Shown here: in pieces, positions 5,352-6,802 of the stretch
Numbering within the stretch: the stretch's first letter is position 1
How the letters are laid out: every line of letters begins with the position of its first letter
Assembly (NCBI GenBank): GCA_012797215.1
Contig: JAAZPN010000029.1
Span: 1-6,802, forward strand
DNA length: 6,802 nt
Source: Chloroflexota bacterium
GTDB lineage: Bacteria; Chloroflexota; Anaerolineae; Anaerolineales; Anaerolineaceae
Direction: 5' to 3'
The notes under the pieces: generated by a model
What the model saw: only the letters and a program-made list of their open reading frames with translations
What the model was told of the DNA's origin: nothing
Database searches by the model: none
Translations under genes and position numbers: made by a program

Positions 5352-5873
5352 ATGCAATCGCGCTTAGTCCGCAAGGAAATGGCACCGGAACGCATGGTTT
5401 TTTACGAATCGTTGAAAGCAATTTTCCTTCACATCGATAACCACGAGAAGGCTTTCCTTAATCGTTTTAACCTTTCGATTCCCCGCTTTTACGCGCTGGT
5501 GCACATCCACAATCATCCTGGGATAAACCACATAGACCTGAGCGACCTGATGCTTTGCACCAAGTCCAACACGACCCGCGTTGTGCAGGGCATGCAGAAG
5601 GACGGACTGGTCGTGCGCAATATGCACCCTGAGGACCGGCGCAGCTTTCAACTCTCGCTGAGCCCAACAGGCAATGCGCTGTATCAAAGAGTATATCCCG
5701 AATACCTTGCGCTCGTGGACAAGCTGATGTCCCTCTTTAGCGATGAAGAGCTGGAACGCTATGCTGTTGCGAGCAACCACATCGAAAACACCCTGGCACC
5801 AAAGAATTCAACGGGCCAGAAAGCCGCGCTGCGCGTGGAAAACCCGCAGCCTGTTTCAACCCCCATCCATTGA
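5352..5873 (+). CDS. MarR-family winged-helix transcriptional regulator
   Basis: This is a 173-residue regulator of the MarR type, which acts as a dimer on palindromic operators and often responds to small ligands. Residues 16-40 form the first dimerisation helix, 41-107 the winged helix-turn-helix (recognition helix about K71-K83), and the wing carries the hallmark PEDRRSFQLSLSPTG (93-107) with D95 and R96. Residues 108-148 are the C-terminal dimerisation helices. A loose, Pro-rich tail of about 25 residues (149-173) goes beyond the usual MarR length of roughly 140-150. The start is uncertain: the ATG at 5352 has no Shine-Dalgarno site and a predicted leader of only about 12 bases; ATGs at 5379 and 5394 also remain before the conserved domain. 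Palindromes around its promoter argue for autoregulation. A maltose-type binding protein gene follows 67 bases downstream on the same strand, so it may also control sugar uptake; the ligand is unknown. Confidence 0.88.
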   Translation: MQSRLVRKEMAPERMVFYESLKAIFLHIDNHEKAFLNRFNLSIPRFYALVHIHNHPGINHIDLSDLMLCTKSNTTRVVQGMQKDGLVVRNMHPEDRRSFQLSLSPTGNALYQRVYPEYLALVDKLMSLFSDEELERYAVASNHIENTLAPKNSTGQKAALRVENPQPVSTPIH

Positions 5874-5927
5874 GGTCAGGATGTCTATTTCTTTAGGCAA
5901 ACACAGCCAAAAATATTCAACAGTTTC

Positions 5928-5934
5928 AAAGGAG
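5928..5934 (+). promoter_or_regulatory. Ribosome binding site of the solute-binding protein
   Basis: AAAGGAG stands six bases before the ATG at 5941. It is a near-ideal site and fixes the start, in keeping with a protein made in large amounts. The 67-base gap from the marR stop holds no clear terminator and no clear promoter of its own. Confidence 0.8.
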
Positions 5935-5940
5935 AAACAA

Positions 5941-6802
5941 ATGAAGAAAAGTGTATTGTTCGTCGCAATCTTTTTGATTGCATCTCTGGTGCTCGGCGCC
6001 TGCGCCACCGCAACAGAGGCCCCCGTTGTGACCGAAGCCCCGACTGAGGCTCCTGTCGTTACCGAAGCTCCGACCGAAGCCCCGACCGAAGCTCCGACCG
6101 AAGCTGTCGCTGGTACCCTGCGCATCTGGGCTGACGAACAGCGCGCCCCCGTTCTTACTGAATTGGGCGAGCAGTTCAAGGCCGAGTACAATGTGGAAGT
6201 GGTCGTTGAGAATATCTCCGGTATTCGCGATCAATTCACCGTTGCCGCTCCCGCTGGCGAAGGTCCCGATATCATCGTCATCGCGCACGACCAGATGCCA
6301 GCGCTTGTCGCTTCCGGTCTGGCTGCCGAGATCGACCTTGGTGCCAAGAAAGCCGAATTCCTCGAGTCCTCCATCAAAGCTTTCACCTACGGTGGTAAGC
6401 TCTATGGTATGCCCTACGCTCAGGAAAACCTTGGTTTCTTCTACAACACCGAGCTCGTCCCCACCCCTCCCACCACCTGGCAGGAAGTTGCTGACATCAG
6501 CAAACAGCTGATTGCTGACGGTAAAGTGGAATATGGTATCGTCCTCGCCGGCACCTCCTACGATGCGTATCCCTGGATGACCTCTCAGGGCGGCTACATC
6601 TTTGGTCTGGATGCCAATGGCGACTACAATCCTGCTGACCTTGGCGTTGGCGGTGAAGGCATGATTAAGTTTGGCGAAATGGCTCTGCAGTGGGTCAAAG
6701 ACGGCGTGCTCTCCCCGAACACCGACAATACCACCGCGAAATCCATGTTCAAAGATGGCAAAGTGGCCTTCTTCATGAATGGCCCATGGGAAATCAAGAA
6801 CC
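5941..6802 (+). CDS. Maltose/maltodextrin-type ABC transporter solute-binding lipoprotein (C-terminus cut by window edge)
   Basis: The frame is open from 5941 to the right edge (287 codons). It starts with a lipoprotein signal peptide ending in the lipobox LGAC with Cys21, then a TEAP-rich linker (26-55) that tethers the binding domain to the membrane. From residue 58 it follows MalE closely: TLRIWADE (59-66), EGPDIIVIAHD (107-117), SGLAAEID (125-132), GKLYGMPYAQEN (152-163), FFYNTELVP (166-174), PPTTWQEV (176-183) and NGPW (280-283), all in the MalE order and spacing. It should capture maltose, maltodextrin or a related oligosaccharide outside the cell and pass it to MalFG-type permeases, which would be expected downstream outside the window. 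Roughly the last third is missing. Trp/Tyr sugar-stacking positions such as Y155, Y159 and W283 agree with a sugar ligand, but exact specificity cannot be read from sequence. Probably transcribed with or just after the MarR gene. Confidence 0.92.
   Translation, partial: MKKSVLFVAIFLIASLVLGACATATEAPVVTEAPTEAPVVTEAPTEAPTEAPTEAVAGTLRIWADEQRAPVLTELGEQFKAEYNVEVVVENISGIRDQFTVAAPAGEGPDIIVIAHDQMPALVASGLAAEIDLGAKKAEFLESSIKAFTYGGKLYGMPYAQENLGFFYNTELVPTPPTTWQEVADISKQLIADGKVEYGIVLAGTSYDAYPWMTSQGGYIFGLDANGDYNPADLGVGGEGMIKFGEMALQWVKDGVLSPNTDNTTAKSMFKDGKVAFFMNGPWEIKN
6031..6105 (+). repeat. 12-base coding repeat encoding the TEAP linker
   Basis: The linker of the solute-binding protein is built on a 12-base unit ACCGAAGCYCCG encoding Thr-Glu-Ala-Pro, broken once by Val-Val at residues 39-40. 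Three nearly identical copies run in succession from about 6073 and end in a partial one. The copies are so alike at the DNA level that unit number could change by slippage without breaking the frame. Confidence 0.7.

Overview
The window reads as bacterial chromosomal DNA, most likely from a Chloroflexota member of the Anaerolineae type. This placement is inference. It rests on three secreted lipoproteins, two of which have long Pro/Thr/Glu linkers (TPTPEP- and TEAP-type) directly after the lipobox cysteine, a style very common in that group, together with a maltose-type binding protein and a SAM hydrolase/ECF cluster. No rRNA, tRNA, CRISPR array or insertion sequence was seen.

Layout. Positions 1-968 (minus) hold the N-terminal 322 residues of an unrecognised lipoprotein with four tandem ~23-residue repeats; the gene runs off the left edge. 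A divergent promoter region (969-1196) separates it from a plus-strand lipoprotein (1197-2426) carrying PD40/TolB-like beta-propeller repeats. A LmbE/PIG-L-type deacetylase follows (2509-3363), with a perfect 13-bp inverted repeat inside its first codons. It converges on a minus-strand cluster that reads, in transcription order, SAM hydroxide adenosyltransferase (5140-4349), the first 33 codons of an ECF transporter ATPase (4356-4258), and an EcfT transmembrane protein lacking its N-terminus (4253-3501). The ATPase breaks off just before its Walker A motif and the sequence continues directly, in another frame, inside ecfT. This looks like a deletion that removed nearly the whole ATPase gene and the start of ecfT, or an assembly collapse.

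The right side is a plus-strand unit: a MarR-family regulator (5352-5873) whose short leader has a good sigma-70-like promoter, a perfect 9-bp inverted repeat around the -35 box and an 18-bp imperfect palindrome between the -10 box and the start codon. After 67 bases comes a maltose/maltodextrin-type ABC solute-binding lipoprotein (5941 to the right edge). The likely logic is an autoregulated MarR protein beside, and possibly controlling, a sugar-uptake operon continuing beyond the window.

I see no clear new multi-gene system. The strongest oddities are the ecfA/ecfT junction, the palindromes around the marR promoter, the repeat lipoprotein and the hairpin at the start of the deacetylase gene.
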